Below, in pieces: positions 52,776 through 62,033 of a stretch of DNA of 64,000 bases (positions are counted from its first letter, which is position 1; each line of letters starts with the position of its first letter). The translations under genes and the position numbers were made by a program. The stretch spans positions 496,001 to 560,000 of the forward strand of contig NZ_CP013422.1 in assembly GCF_001718695.1 (NCBI RefSeq), given 5' to 3'. This stretch comes from Burkholderia ubonensis (lineage in GTDB: Bacteria; Pseudomonadota; Gammaproteobacteria; Burkholderiales; Burkholderiaceae). The notes under the pieces were generated by a model, which did not search any database, was not told the origin of the DNA, and saw nothing but the letters and a program-made list of their open reading frames with translations.

Positions 52776-53656
52776 CATTCGAACAATGGATGCGGTCTGT
52801 GCTTGACCGTGTCGAGGATGCACTCGGCCACTACCTGCCGGCCGAAACTGTGGTGCCCGCACAACTCCACGAAGCGATGCGCTACGCGGTCCTCGGGGGC
52901 GGCAAGCGCGTGCGTCCGCTGCTGTGCCATGCGGCGGGCGAGCTGACCGGCGCCACCGAGGCGGCGCGCAATGCGGCGGCGGCGGCGCTGGAGATGATCC
53001 ACGTCTATTCGCTCGTGCACGACGACATGCCGTGCATGGACGACGACGCGCTGCGGCGCGGCAAGCCGACCGTGCACGTGCAGTACGACGAGCCGACCGC
53101 GCTGCTGGTCGGCGACGCGCTGCAGTCGCAGGCGTTCGTCGCGCTGACGGACGCCGACGCGCTGGCGCCGGCGCAGCAGGCCGCGCTCGTGCGCGAGCTG
53201 GCGCTGGCGAGCGGCTCGATCGGCATGGCCGGCGGGCAGGCGATCGACCTGGCGAGCGTCGGCATGAAGCTCACGCGCGAGCAGCTCGAGACGATGCACC
53301 GGATGAAGACGGGCGCGCTGCTGCGCGCCGCCGTGCGGATGGGCGCGCTCGCGGGCGAGACCCCGTCCGCGGACGCGATGGCCGCGCTCGACGTCTACGC
53401 CGGCGCGGTCGGCCTGGCGTTCCAGGTCGTCGACGACATCCTCGACGTGACGACCGATTCGGCGACGCTCGGCAAGACGGCCGGCAAGGACGCCGCGAAC
53501 GACAAGCCGACCTACGTGTCGATTCTCGGCCTCGATGCGTCGCGCGAGCTGGCCGCGCAGCTGCGCGCCGACGCGCACGCCGCGCTGCAACCTTTCGGCG
53601 CGCGCGCGCAGCGTCTCGCCGAACTTGCCGACCTGGTGGTGAACCGGGTCAGCTGA
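52772..53656 (+). CDS. ispA: Farnesyl diphosphate synthase
   Basis: A 294-residue polyprenyl synthase with both Asp-rich motifs: first 'LVHDDMPCMDDDALRRGKPTVH' (DDxxxxD type) and second 'FQVVDDILDVTTD'. 'GGKRVRPLL' binds the diphosphate. It condenses IPP and DMAPP into farnesyl diphosphate. Part of the xseB-ispA-dxs operon conserved in beta- and gamma-proteobacteria. Confidence 0.95.
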   Translation: MTFEQWMRSVLDRVEDALGHYLPAETVVPAQLHEAMRYAVLGGGKRVRPLLCHAAGELTGATEAARNAAAAALEMIHVYSLVHDDMPCMDDDALRRGKPTVHVQYDEPTALLVGDALQSQAFVALTDADALAPAQQAALVRELALASGSIGMAGGQAIDLASVGMKLTREQLETMHRMKTGALLRAAVRMGALAGETPSADAMAALDVYAGAVGLAFQVVDDILDVTTDSATLGKTAGKDAANDKPTYVSILGLDASRELAAQLRADAHAALQPFGARAQRLAELADLVVNRVS

Positions 53657-53737
53657 CGCGAAAGCCCGCCGCCGCGCACACGCTACGGTGCGTGCAAAAG
53701 AATGCGGGCGCGTTTGATTTCCTACAATGGAACGACG

Positions 53738-55642
53738 ATGTACGACTTGCTGAAAACTATCGACGATCCGGCCGACTTGCGCCGTCTCGATCGCCGCCAA
53801 CTTCAACCGCTCGCCGACGAGCTGCGCGCGTTCGTCCTCGACAGCGTGTCGAAGACGGGCGGCCATCTGTCGTCCAACCTCGGGACGGTCGAGCTGACGA
53901 TCGCGTTGCACTACGTGTTCAACACGCCGAACGACCGCATCGTCTGGGACGTGGGTCACCAGACCTATCCGCACAAGATCCTGACGGGCCGCCGCGACCA
54001 GATGCATTCGCTGCGCCAGCTCGACGGCATCTCGGGCTTCCCGCGCCGCTCGGAATCGGAATACGACACGTTCGGCACCGCGCACTCGAGCACGTCGATC
54101 TCCGCCGCGCTGGGCATGGCGATCGGCAGCCAGCTGAACGGCGACGACCGCTTCTCGATCGCGGTGATCGGCGACGGCGCGATGACCGCCGGCATGGCGT
54201 TCGAGGCGATGAACAACGCCGGCGTGAGCGAGGACGCGAAGCTGCTCGTGATCCTCAACGACAACGACATGTCGATCTCGCCGCCGGTCGGCGCGCTGAA
54301 CCGCCATCTCGCCCGCCTGATGTCGGGCCGCTTCTATGCGGCCGCGCGCGCGGGCGTCGAGCGCGTGCTGAGCGTCGCGCCGCCGGTGCTCGAGCTCGCG
54401 CGCAAGCTCGAGGAGCACGCGAAGGGCATGGTCGTGCCCGCGACGCTGTTCGAGGAGTTCGGCTTCAACTACATCGGGCCGATCGACGGCCACGATCTCG
54501 ATTCGCTGATCCCGACGCTGCAGAACATCAAGGAACTGCGCGGTCCGCAATTCCTGCACGTCGTGACCAAGAAGGGGCAGGGCTACAAGCTTGCCGAGGC
54601 TGATCCGGTGCTGTACCACGGCCCGGGCAAGTTCAATCCGGCCGAAGGCATCAAGCCGTCGGCGACGCCCGCGAAGAAGACCTATACGCAAGTGTTCGGT
54701 GAATGGCTGTGCGACGAGGCGGAACGCGATTCGCGCGTCGTCGGCATCACGCCCGCGATGCGCGAAGGCTCGGGCATGGTCGAGTTCGAGAAGCGCTTCA
54801 AGGATCGCTACTATGACGTCGGCATCGCCGAGCAGCATGCGGTGACGTTCGCGGGCGGCCTCGCGACCGAAGGGCTGAAGCCCGTCGTTGCGATCTACTC
54901 GACGTTCCTGCAGCGCGCGTACGACCAGCTGATCCACGACGTCGCGCTGCAGAACCTGCCGGTCGTGTTCGCAATCGACCGTTCGGGCCTCGTCGGCGCG
55001 GACGGCGCGACGCACGCGGGTGCATACGACCTCGCGTTCATGCGCTGCATCCCGAACATGACGGTCATGGTGCCGTCCGACGAGAACGAATGCCGCCAGA
55101 TGCTGCACACCGCGCTGCAGCAGCCGAACCCGACCGCGGTGCGCTATCCGCGCGGCGCGGGCACGGGCGTCGCGACGGTGAAGGAATTCACCGAGATCCC
55201 GCTGGGCAAGGGCGAAGTGCGCCGCCGCACGTCGCAGCCGCAAGGCAAGCGAATCGCGATCCTCGCGTTCGGCACGATGGTCGCGCCGTCGCTCGCCGCG
55301 GCTGAGGAGCTCGACGCGACCGTCGCGAACATGCGCTTCGTGAAGCCGGTCGACGCTGTGCTCGTGCGCGAGCTGGCCGAGACGCACGACGCGCTCGTCA
55401 CGATCGAGGAAGGCTGCGTGATGGGCGGCGCGGGTTCTGCGTGCGTGGAAGCCCTGATGGAGAGTGGGGTTATCCGACCCGTACTACAATTGGGCCTCCC
55501 TGACCGCTTCATCGATCACGGTGACCACGCGAAGCTGTTGTCGCAATGCGGCCTCGACGGCGCGGGCATCGCGAAATCGATTCGTGAACGCTTCCTCAGC
55601 CCGGTAGCCGATCTCGCCGGCGAGGCGAAGCGCGTCGCATAA
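53738..55642 (+). CDS. dxs: 1-Deoxy-D-xylulose-5-phosphate synthase
   Basis: A 634-residue thiamine-diphosphate enzyme, first step of the MEP isoprenoid pathway. It shows the active-site '[19 protein letters not shown]', the ThDP Mg site '[20 protein letters not shown]...LNDNDMSIS', the catalytic '[17 protein letters not shown]' and the transketolase C-terminal domain. Start 53738 (MYDLLKTID) gives the standard length and fits the 81-nt gap after ispA. Confidence 0.96.
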   Translation: MYDLLKTIDDPADLRRLDRRQLQPLADELRAFVLDSVSKTGGHLSSNLGTVELTIALHYVFNTPNDRIVWDVGHQTYPHKILTGRRDQMHSLRQLDGISGFPRRSESEYDTFGTAHSSTSISAALGMAIGSQLNGDDRFSIAVIGDGAMTAGMAFEAMNNAGVSEDAKLLVILNDNDMSISPPVGALNRHLARLMSGRFYAAARAGVERVLSVAPPVLELARKLEEHAKGMVVPATLFEEFGFNYIGPIDGHDLDSLIPTLQNIKELRGPQFLHVVTKKGQGYKLAEADPVLYHGPGKFNPAEGIKPSATPAKKTYTQVFGEWLCDEAERDSRVVGITPAMREGSGMVEFEKRFKDRYYDVGIAEQHAVTFAGGLATEGLKPVVAIYSTFLQRAYDQLIHDVALQNLPVVFAIDRSGLVGADGATHAGAYDLAFMRCIPNMTVMVPSDENECRQMLHTALQQPNPTAVRYPRGAGTGVATVKEFTEIPLGKGEVRRRTSQPQGKRIAILAFGTMVAPSLAAAEELDATVANMRFVKPVDAVLVRELAETHDALVTIEEGCVMGGAGSACVEALMESGVIRPVLQLGLPDRFIDHGDHAKLLSQCGLDGAGIAKSIRERFLSPVADLAGEAKRVA

Positions 55643-55764
55643 ACTGGCGCAACCGGTCTTCACTGATGCGACAAACATGGGCCTGCGGGCCCATGTTGCT
55701 TTTGTGCTGCCGCATGACGCGGCGTGCGCGTCGTCGGACGCGCGGACAACAAGGATTGAACAAG

Positions 55765-56574
55765 ATGAACCAGATGAATCCCGCCTTCGTGATGCCCGAC
55801 GTGCAGAGCACGGTGGATACCCGCCAGATTCCGATTCAGCGCGTGGGCGTGAAGGCGGTCCGGCATCCGTTGACGGTGCGCACGGAAAGTGGCGACATTC
55901 AGCCCTCCGTCGGTCTCTGGAATCTCGACGTCCATCTGCCGGCCGACCAGAAGGGCACGCACATGTCGCGTTTCGTCGCGTTGCTGGAAGAGCATCGCGC
56001 GCCGCTGACGACCGGCTTGTTCCGCGATGCTCGCGTCGATGCTGGAGAAGCTCGAAGCCGAGGCGGGCCGCATCGAGGTGACGTTCCCGTACTTCGTGAA
56101 CAAGACCGCACCCGTGTCGGGCGTGCAGAGCCTGCTGGACTACGAAGTGACGCTCGCGGGCGAAAGCCGCGGCGGTGTGCGACCCGGCTGTTCCTGAAGG
56201 TGCTGGTGCCGGTCACGAGCCTGTGCCCGTGCTCGAAGAAGATCTCGCAGTACGGCGCGCACAATCAGCGCTCGCACGTGACGATCGATGCCGAACTCGC
56301 GGCCGACGTGCCGGTCGAGGCGCTGATCCGGATGGCCGAGGAAGAGGCGTCGTGCGAACTGTGGGGACTGCTGAAGCGTCCGGACGAGAAGTTCGTCACC
56401 GAGCGCGCGTACGAGAACCCGAAATTCGTCGAGGACCTGGTGCGCGACGTCGCGCAGCGGCTCGATGCCGACGAGCGCATCGTGGCCTACGTGCTCGAAG
56501 CCGAGAACTTCGAGTCGATCCACAATCACAGCGCGTATGCGCTGATCGAGCGGGACAAGCGGCTGGCCGCATAA
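55765..56574 (+). CDS. folE2: GTP cyclohydrolase FolE2 with two compensating frameshifts
   Basis: A 269-residue frame of the type IB (FolE2) enzyme, folate/queuosine precursor pathway. Residues up to 'FRD' and from '[33 protein letters not shown]' match the family, including the Cys metal ligand and 'ESIHNHSAY'. Between 56026 and 56178 the frame is wrong: the family sequence ([13 protein letters not shown]...) lies one frame over. A 2-nt loss near 56025 and a 2-nt gain at 56177-56178 explain it, with net length unchanged. About 51 residues are scrambled, so function is doubtful. Confidence 0.9.
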   Translation: MNQMNPAFVMPDVQSTVDTRQIPIQRVGVKAVRHPLTVRTESGDIQPSVGLWNLDVHLPADQKGTHMSRFVALLEEHRAPLTTGLFRDARVDAGEARSRGGPHRGDVPVLREQDRTRVGRAEPAGLRSDARGRKPRRCATRLFLKVLVPVTSLCPCSKKISQYGAHNQRSHVTIDAELAADVPVEALIRMAEEEASCELWGLLKRPDEKFVTERAYENPKFVEDLVRDVAQRLDADERIVAYVLEAENFESIHNHSAYALIERDKRLAA

Positions 56575-56614
56575 CACGCCGTTTCGCGCCGTTTCGTTCG
56601 CTCAGGCAGAAAGA

Positions 56615-56647
56615 GAAAGGCCGCTCAGTTCGAGCGGCCTTTCGTTT
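56615..56647. terminator. Terminator between folE2 and tsaD
   Basis: Stem GAAAGGCCGCTC / GAGCGGCCTTTC with a 5-nt loop, 40 nt after folE2 and 35 nt from the tsaD stop. It can serve both convergent genes; T-rich tails are short on either side. Confidence 0.8.
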
Positions 56648-56681
56648 GTGCGGGCAGCGTGCGCGACGCGGGTCGGCGCGC

Positions 56682-57722
56682 TCAGCGCGCGAGCGACGCG
56701 AGATCCCAGCGCGGCTTCACGGTGAACGCATAGTCGGCGTTCGCCTGCTCGGGCCAGCGCGCGAGCCGCAGCGCGCCCGCGAGCGCGATCATCGCGCCGT
56801 TGTCGGTGCACAGCGCGAGATCCGGGTAGTGCACGTCGAAGCCGCGCTTCGCGGCGGCGGCCGACAGCGCGGCGCGCAGTTGCCGGTTCGCGCCGACGCC
56901 GCCCGCGACCACGAGACGCTTGAGCTTCGTCTTCTTGAGGGCCGCGAGCGACTTCGCGACGAGCACGTCGACGGCCGCGTCGACGAAACCGCGCGCGAGG
57001 TCCGCCTTCGCGCGCTCGAGTGCGTCGCCGGTCAGTTTCGCGGCCTCGAACTTCTTCATCTGCGTCAGCACGGCGGTCTTCAGGCCGCTGAAGCTGAAGT
57101 CGAGATCGCCGGAGTGCAGCATCGGGCGCGGCAGCACGACGGCGCCCGGCGTGCCGGTTTCCGCGAGCTTCGACACTTCCGGGCCGCCCGGGTAGCCGAG
57201 GCCGATCAGCTTCGCGGTCTTGTCGAACGCTTCGCCGGCGGCGTCGTCGAGTGTCTCGCCGAGCGTTTCGTACACGCCGACGTCGGTCACGCGCATCAGT
57301 TGCGTATGGCCGCCCGACACGAGCAGCGCGACGAACGGAAACGGCGGCGGCTCCGCGACGAGCAGCGGCGACAGCAGGTGGCCTTCGAGATGATGGATGC
57401 CGACGGTCGGCTTGTTCCACGCGAGCGCGAGCGCGTTCGCGATGCTCGCGCCGACGAGCAGCGCGCCGGCCAGCCCCGGGCCTTGCGTGAAGGCGATCGC
57501 ATCGATGTCTTCGCGCCGCGTGCCGCTTTGTGCGATGACTTCCTCGAGCAGCGGCAGCGCGCGGCGGATGTGGTCGCGCGATGCGAGTTCGGGCACGACG
57601 CCGCCGTAGTCGCGGTGCATCGCGATCTGCGAATGGAGGGCGTGCGCCAGCAGCCCGCGCTGCGTGTCGTAGAGCGCGAGGCCGGTTTCGTCACAGGAGC
57701 TTTCGATGCCGAGAACGAGCAT
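56682..57722 (-). CDS. tsaD: tRNA N6-adenosine threonylcarbamoyltransferase TsaD
   Basis: A 346-residue ASKHA-fold enzyme for the t6A37 tRNA modification. It has the N-terminal '[17 protein letters not shown]', metal-binding '[10 protein letters not shown]', '[15 protein letters not shown]', '[21 protein letters not shown]' and '[14 protein letters not shown]'. Start 57722 (MLVLGIESS) is the conserved one; the longer frame is shadow. It works with TsaB, TsaC and TsaE, none in the window. Confidence 0.95.
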   Translation of the reverse strand: MLVLGIESSCDETGLALYDTQRGLLAHALHSQIAMHRDYGGVVPELASRDHIRRALPLLEEVIAQSGTRREDIDAIAFTQGPGLAGALLVGASIANALALAWNKPTVGIHHLEGHLLSPLLVAEPPPFPFVALLVSGGHTQLMRVTDVGVYETLGETLDDAAGEAFDKTAKLIGLGYPGGPEVSKLAETGTPGAVVLPRPMLHSGDLDFSFSGLKTAVLTQMKKFEAAKLTGDALERAKADLARGFVDAAVDVLVAKSLAALKKTKLKRLVVAGGVGANRQLRAALSAAAAKRGFDVHYPDLALCTDNGAMIALAGALRLARWPEQANADYAFTVKPRWDLASLAR

Positions 57723-57847
57723 GGTATGGGTCAGGGCGCGCCGTGTCGCGAGACGTCGCCGGAATGTCAACGTAACCAAAAAGTATAGCAGGCGCACGCT
57801 TCCTGCCGCTGGCCGCGGCGCGGGCCAGGCCGGGTACAATCCGCGCC

Positions 57848-59062
57848 ATGGAAACTTTTGACATTGCCGTGATCGGCGCGGGCGCCGCCGGCATGATGAG
57901 CGCGGCGGTGGCCGGGCAGCTCGGCCGCCGCGTCGTGCTGGTCGACCACGCGCCGCGACTCGCCGAGAAAATCCGCATCTCGGGCGGCGGCCGCTGCAAC
58001 TTCACGAACCTGTACGCGGGCCCCGACAATTACTTGTCGGCCAATCCCCATTTTTCCCGCTCGGCGCTCGCGCGCTATACGCCGCGCGATTTCCTCGGGC
58101 TGCTCAAGCGCCATCGGGTGACCTGGCACGAAAAGCACAAGGGCCAGCTGTTCTGCGACCACGGCAGCGACGCGATCATCGACGTGCTGAAGCGCGAGTG
58201 CGACGCCGGCGGCATCGCATGGCGCCGGCCGGTCGTCGTCGACGCGGTGCGCCATGCGCCGGCCGACGGCTTCACGCTGGACACAGCGGGCCCGATCGCG
58301 GCGCGCGCGCTGATCATCGCCACCGGCGGCCTGTCGATCCCGAAGATCGGTGCGACCGACTTCGGCTACCGGATCGCGAAGCAGTTCGGCCACAAGCTCG
58401 TCGATACGCGGCCCGCACTCGTGCCGCTCACCTTCGCGCAGCACGACTGGGCGCCGTTCGCCGCGCTGTCCGGCGTGTCGCTCGAGGTGCGCGTGTCGAC
58501 CGGCGAGCGCAAGCGCGGCGGCGAATTCGTCGAGGATCTGCTGCTGACGCACCGTGGGCTGTCCGGGCCCGGCATCCTGCAGATTTCGAGCTACTGGCAG
58601 CCCGGCGAGCCGATACGCGTCGACCTGCTGCCGCAGCGCGACGTCGTCGCCGATCTGCTCGAGGCCAAGCGCGCGTCGAAGCGCCAGGTCGGCTCGCTGC
58701 TCGCGGAGTGGGTGCCGTCGCGCCTCGCGCACGCGTGGCTCGACACGCATCGGGTGGCCGCCGACATGCGGCTCGCCGATCTGCCGGACAAGGCGCTGCG
58801 GCAGGTCGGGGAGGCGCTCGGCGGCTGGACGCTGACGCCGAACGGCACCGAGGGCTACAAGAAGGCCGAGGTGACGCGGGGCGGCGTGGATACCCGCGAG
58901 CTGTCGTCGGCGACGCTGATGAGCGCGCGGGTGCCCGGCCTGTTCTTCGTCGGCGAAGCGGTGGACGTGACCGGCTGGCTGGGCGGCTACAACTTCCAGT
59001 GGGCCTGGGCGTCGGGGACGGCCGCGGGAGAAGCCGCGGCGGAGTTCAGCCGCGCCGCGTGA
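57848..59062 (+). CDS. HI0933/YhiN-type FAD-dependent oxidoreductase
   Basis: A 404-residue flavoprotein: the N-terminal FAD site '[31 protein letters not shown]', family signature '[16 protein letters not shown]', and C-terminal '[34 protein letters not shown]'. The physiological substrate is unknown for most members; BaiN of gut bacteria reduces bile-acid derivatives. It is divergent from tsaD, 125 bp between the starts. Confidence 0.9.
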   Translation: METFDIAVIGAGAAGMMSAAVAGQLGRRVVLVDHAPRLAEKIRISGGGRCNFTNLYAGPDNYLSANPHFSRSALARYTPRDFLGLLKRHRVTWHEKHKGQLFCDHGSDAIIDVLKRECDAGGIAWRRPVVVDAVRHAPADGFTLDTAGPIAARALIIATGGLSIPKIGATDFGYRIAKQFGHKLVDTRPALVPLTFAQHDWAPFAALSGVSLEVRVSTGERKRGGEFVEDLLLTHRGLSGPGILQISSYWQPGEPIRVDLLPQRDVVADLLEAKRASKRQVGSLLAEWVPSRLAHAWLDTHRVAADMRLADLPDKALRQVGEALGGWTLTPNGTEGYKKAEVTRGGVDTRELSSATLMSARVPGLFFVGEAVDVTGWLGGYNFQWAWASGTAAGEAAAEFSRAA

Positions 59063-59123
59063 CGTGCGGCGCAGCGCCGCGCGCGGCGGGGCCCGGCCCT
59101 TATCCCTCGCGAGGTCGCTCTGC

Positions 59124-59129
59124 TATACT
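59124..59129 (+). promoter_or_regulatory. -10 box TATACT of the rpsU operon
   Basis: TATACT lies 38 nt before the rpsU ATG. The -35 region is weak. It probably starts the macromolecular-synthesis operon. Confidence 0.55.
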
Positions 59130-59167
59130 CGTGAATCTTCCCTGCAAACTTTTTTACGTGTCGGGTC

Positions 59168-59380
59168 ATGACGATCATTCGCGTTAAAGAAAACGAGCCG
59201 TTTGAAGTTGCCATGCGTCGCTTCAAGCGCACGATCGAAAAGAACGGTCTGCTGACCGAACTTCGTGCGCGCGAGTTCTACGAGAAGCCGACGGCCGAGC
59301 GCAAACGCAAGAAGGCTGCAGCAGTGAAGCGTCACTACAAGCGCATCCGCAGCCAGATGCTGCCGAAGAAGCTGTACTGA
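59168..59380 (+). CDS. rpsU: Ribosomal protein bS21
   Basis: A 70-residue bS21 ('[59 protein letters not shown]' in its usual order, basic C-terminus). Small-subunit protein for initiation. It leads rpsU-yqeY-dnaG-rpoD. The terminator 76 nt after it must be partly leaky or supplemented by an internal promoter. Confidence 0.97.
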   Translation: MTIIRVKENEPFEVAMRRFKRTIEKNGLLTELRAREFYEKPTAERKRKKAAAVKRHYKRIRSQMLPKKLY

Positions 59381-59455
59381 ATGATGTCGCGCCGCGCGGT
59401 TCGCTGAGCGGCGCACCGGCGGTTCCGTCGCGAGTCGCCGATGCCGGATTCGAGC

Positions 59456-59489
59456 AACCCGCTTGAGACAGTGTCCCAAGCGGGTTTTT
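59456..59489 (+). terminator. Terminator downstream of rpsU
   Basis: Stem AACCCGCTTG / CAAGCGGGTT, loop of 11 nt, followed by T-run. An attenuator after rpsU is known in the E. coli rpsU-dnaG-rpoD operon and sets high S21 relative to primase. Confidence 0.85.
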
Positions 59490-59543
59490 GTGTTGACGTC
59501 CGTCAATGGGCGTCGAATTCACGTTTCCATTCCCGGGTGAAAG

Positions 59544-59990
59544 ATGAGTTTGAAAGACCAGATCAGCGAAGACATGAAGGCGGCGATGCGCGCGAAGGAA
59601 GCCGAGCGTCTCGCGACGATTCGCCTGCTGTTGGCCGCGATCAAGCAGCGTGAGGTCGACGAGCAGATCACGCTCGACGATGCCGCCGTCACGGCCGTGA
59701 TCGACAAGATGATCAAGCAGCGCAAGGATTCGATCAGCCAGTTCCAGGCGGCGGGCCGCGACGATCTCGTTGCGAAGGAGCAGGCCGAGCTGACGGTGCT
59801 GAGCGGCTACATGCCCGCGCAGCTGTCGGAGGCCGAGGTGGCCGCCGAAGTCCAGGCCGCGGTCGCGCAGACCGGCGCGGCCGGCTCGCAGGACATGGGC
59901 AAGGTGATGGGCGTGCTGAAGGGCAAGCTCGCCGGCCGTGCCGACATGACCGCCGTTTCCGCGCTCGTCAAGGCCGCGCTCTCGAAGTAA
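59544..59990 (+). CDS. yqeY: GatB/YqeY domain protein
   Basis: A 148-residue protein of the YqeY family ('MSLKDQISEDMKAAMRAKEAERLATIRLLLAAIKQREVDE', 'GYMPAQLSEAEV', 'GKVMGVLKGKLAGRADM'). The tail domain resembles the GatB C-terminal tRNA-binding domain. Its role is not established. In many Betaproteobacteria it sits between rpsU and dnaG, as here. Confidence 0.93.
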   Translation: MSLKDQISEDMKAAMRAKEAERLATIRLLLAAIKQREVDEQITLDDAAVTAVIDKMIKQRKDSISQFQAAGRDDLVAKEQAELTVLSGYMPAQLSEAEVAAEVQAAVAQTGAAGSQDMGKVMGVLKGKLAGRADMTAVSALVKAALSK

Positions 59991-60064
59991 AGTCCGTGCC
60001 CGGCGCGCGCTGACATCGCGCGCGCCGGGTCGCTCCGCATCGTTTTTTTCCGTTCGATCCCACG

Positions 60065-61945
60065 GTGATTCCGCATTCGTTCCTGCAGGATTTGCTGAAC
60101 CGCGTCGATATCGTCGACGTGGTGGGCCGGTACGTGCAGCTCAAGAAGGGCGGCGCCAATTTCATGGGGCTGTGCCCGTTCCACAACGAGAAGAGCCCGT
60201 CGTTCACCGTCAGTCCGACCAAGCAGTTCTATCACTGCTTCGGCTGCGGCGCCCACGGCACGGCGATCGGCTTCCTGATGGAGCATGCGGGGCTGTCGTT
60301 CCCGGAAGCCGTGCAGGAGCTCGCGCAGTCGGTCGGCCTGACCGTGCCCCACGAACCGTCGCCGATGCGCGGCGGTGGAGGCGGCGGCGACTATCCGTCG
60401 CAGCCGGAGCCGGCCGTATCGAAATCGGTGGCGACCGCGCTCTCCGACGTGATGGCCGCCGCGTGCGACTACTACCGCAAGCAGCTGCGCGGCGCGCCCG
60501 CGGCGATCCAGTATCTGAAGAAGCGGGGGCTGACCGGCGAGGTTGCGGCCCGGTTCGGCCTCGGCTATGCGCCGGACGGCTGGCAGAACCTCGAGGCGGC
60601 GTTTCCCGACTATCGGGACGATGCGCTGGTCGAGTCCGGGCTCGTGATCGTCAGCGAGAAGACCGACGCGCAGGGCGTCGCGCGGCGCTACGACCGCTTC
60701 CGCGAACGGATCATGTTCCCGATCCGCAACGTGAAGGGGCAGGTGATCGGCTTCGGCGGCCGCGTGCTCGGCAGCGGCGAGCCCAAGTATTTGAATTCGC
60801 CCGAAACGCCGCTATTTAACAAGGGCAGCGAGCTGTACGGGCTGTTCGAGGCGCGGCTCGCGATCCGCGAGCGCAAGTATGTGCTCGTCGTCGAAGGCTA
60901 CATGGACGTCGTCGCGCTCGCGCAGCTCGGCTTCCCGAACGCGGTCGCGACGCTCGGCACCGCATGCACGCCGATCCACGTGCAAAAGCTGATGCGGCAG
61001 ACCGACACGGTGATCTTCAGCTTCGACGGCGACGCGGCCGGGCGCCGCGCGGCGCGGCGGGCGCTCGAGGCATGCCTGCCGCACGCGGCGGACAACCGGA
61101 CGATCCGGTTCCTTTTTCTGCCGACCGAGCACGACCCGGACAGCTACGTGCGTGAATTCGGCGCGGACGCGTTTTCCGAGCAGGTCGAGCGGGCGATGCC
61201 GCTGTCGCAGTTCCTGCTGAACGAGGCGATCGCCGGCAAGGCGCTCGACCAGCCGGAGGGCCGCGCGAAGGCGCTGTTCGATGCGAAGCCGCTGCTGCAG
61301 GCGCTGCCCGCGAATGCGTTGCGCGCGCAGATCATGCACATGTTCGCGGACCGGCTGGACATTCCGTTCGAGGAGGTGGCGGGGCTGTCCGACGTCGATA
61401 CGCGGCTCGCTGCGCCGCCGCGCCAGGCGCCCGCGCGCAGCGATCGGCGCCGCGTGACGGACAACGAGAAGCGCGCGTTGCGCAACCTCGTGATGCATCC
61501 GCGCGTTGCCGTGCAGCTCGACGACGAGCAGGTCGCAACGCTGCGGGCGCTGCCGCGGATCGGCGAGCTGTTCGGCGAAGTCGTCGATCATGCGCGTGCG
61601 CTGGGTGACGGTGCGGAGTTCAGATTGTTGTCGGATGTGCTGAGGACGTCCTCGAATGCAGCGACTTACGAGGAAATCTTCCGCGAAATTCTGGACTATG
61701 ATGAAAACGTCCGCGATCTGCTGTTACAGAATCCGGACGACGAGACGGTGCCCGAACGGCAGCGTGAGCAGGAACGGATCGCGGGGGAGGAGCTTCAGGC
61801 GGCTGTGCTCAAGATGCGCTACGACGCATGTTGCGACCGGCTTGACCGGCTTTCGCGGCAATCCACCTTCACACCCGAGGAGCGGGCTGAATTGACGGAA
61901 TTGAACCAGCAGCGGGCCGACATGAAGCGTCGGCTCGGGCTGTAG
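60065..61945 (+). CDS. dnaG: DNA primase DnaG
   Basis: A 626-residue primase. The N-terminal CHC2 zinc-ribbon is 'GLCPFHNEKSPSFTVSPTKQFYHCFGCGAHG'. The Toprim domain has 'YVLVVEGYMDVVALAQLGFPNAVATLGTACT' and the acidic '[19 protein letters not shown]'. The C-terminal DnaB-binding helices follow. It starts at GTG 60065 ('MIPHSFLQDLLNRVDIVDVVGRYV'). It makes RNA primers for replication forks. Confidence 0.96.
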   Translation: MIPHSFLQDLLNRVDIVDVVGRYVQLKKGGANFMGLCPFHNEKSPSFTVSPTKQFYHCFGCGAHGTAIGFLMEHAGLSFPEAVQELAQSVGLTVPHEPSPMRGGGGGGDYPSQPEPAVSKSVATALSDVMAAACDYYRKQLRGAPAAIQYLKKRGLTGEVAARFGLGYAPDGWQNLEAAFPDYRDDALVESGLVIVSEKTDAQGVARRYDRFRERIMFPIRNVKGQVIGFGGRVLGSGEPKYLNSPETPLFNKGSELYGLFEARLAIRERKYVLVVEGYMDVVALAQLGFPNAVATLGTACTPIHVQKLMRQTDTVIFSFDGDAAGRRAARRALEACLPHAADNRTIRFLFLPTEHDPDSYVREFGADAFSEQVERAMPLSQFLLNEAIAGKALDQPEGRAKALFDAKPLLQALPANALRAQIMHMFADRLDIPFEEVAGLSDVDTRLAAPPRQAPARSDRRRVTDNEKRALRNLVMHPRVAVQLDDEQVATLRALPRIGELFGEVVDHARALGDGAEFRLLSDVLRTSSNAATYEEIFREILDYDENVRDLLLQNPDDETVPERQREQERIAGEELQAAVLKMRYDACCDRLDRLSRQSTFTPEERAELTELNQQRADMKRRLGL

Positions 61946-61981
61946 GCGGCCGGGGCGCCAAGAGAGGGCTCCCCAGCGTGC

Positions 61982-61987
61982 TATAAT
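61982..61987 (+). promoter_or_regulatory. Internal promoter (TATAAT) of rpoD
   Basis: A perfect -10 box lies 37 nt after the dnaG stop and 47 nt before the rpoD ATG. No strong -35 is visible. It allows rpoD to be expressed apart from the operon, as known for other bacteria. Confidence 0.65.
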
Positions 61988-62033
61988 ATAAGGTTTCCAG
62001 CGGTTTGTTTTCTAAGCAGAGGCGAGATTCGCG

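Noticed and set aside
55765..56574. Programmed frameshifting in folE2
   Set aside because: No slippery heptamer or downstream pseudoknot is obvious, and the length equals the normal enzyme; paired indels are simpler.
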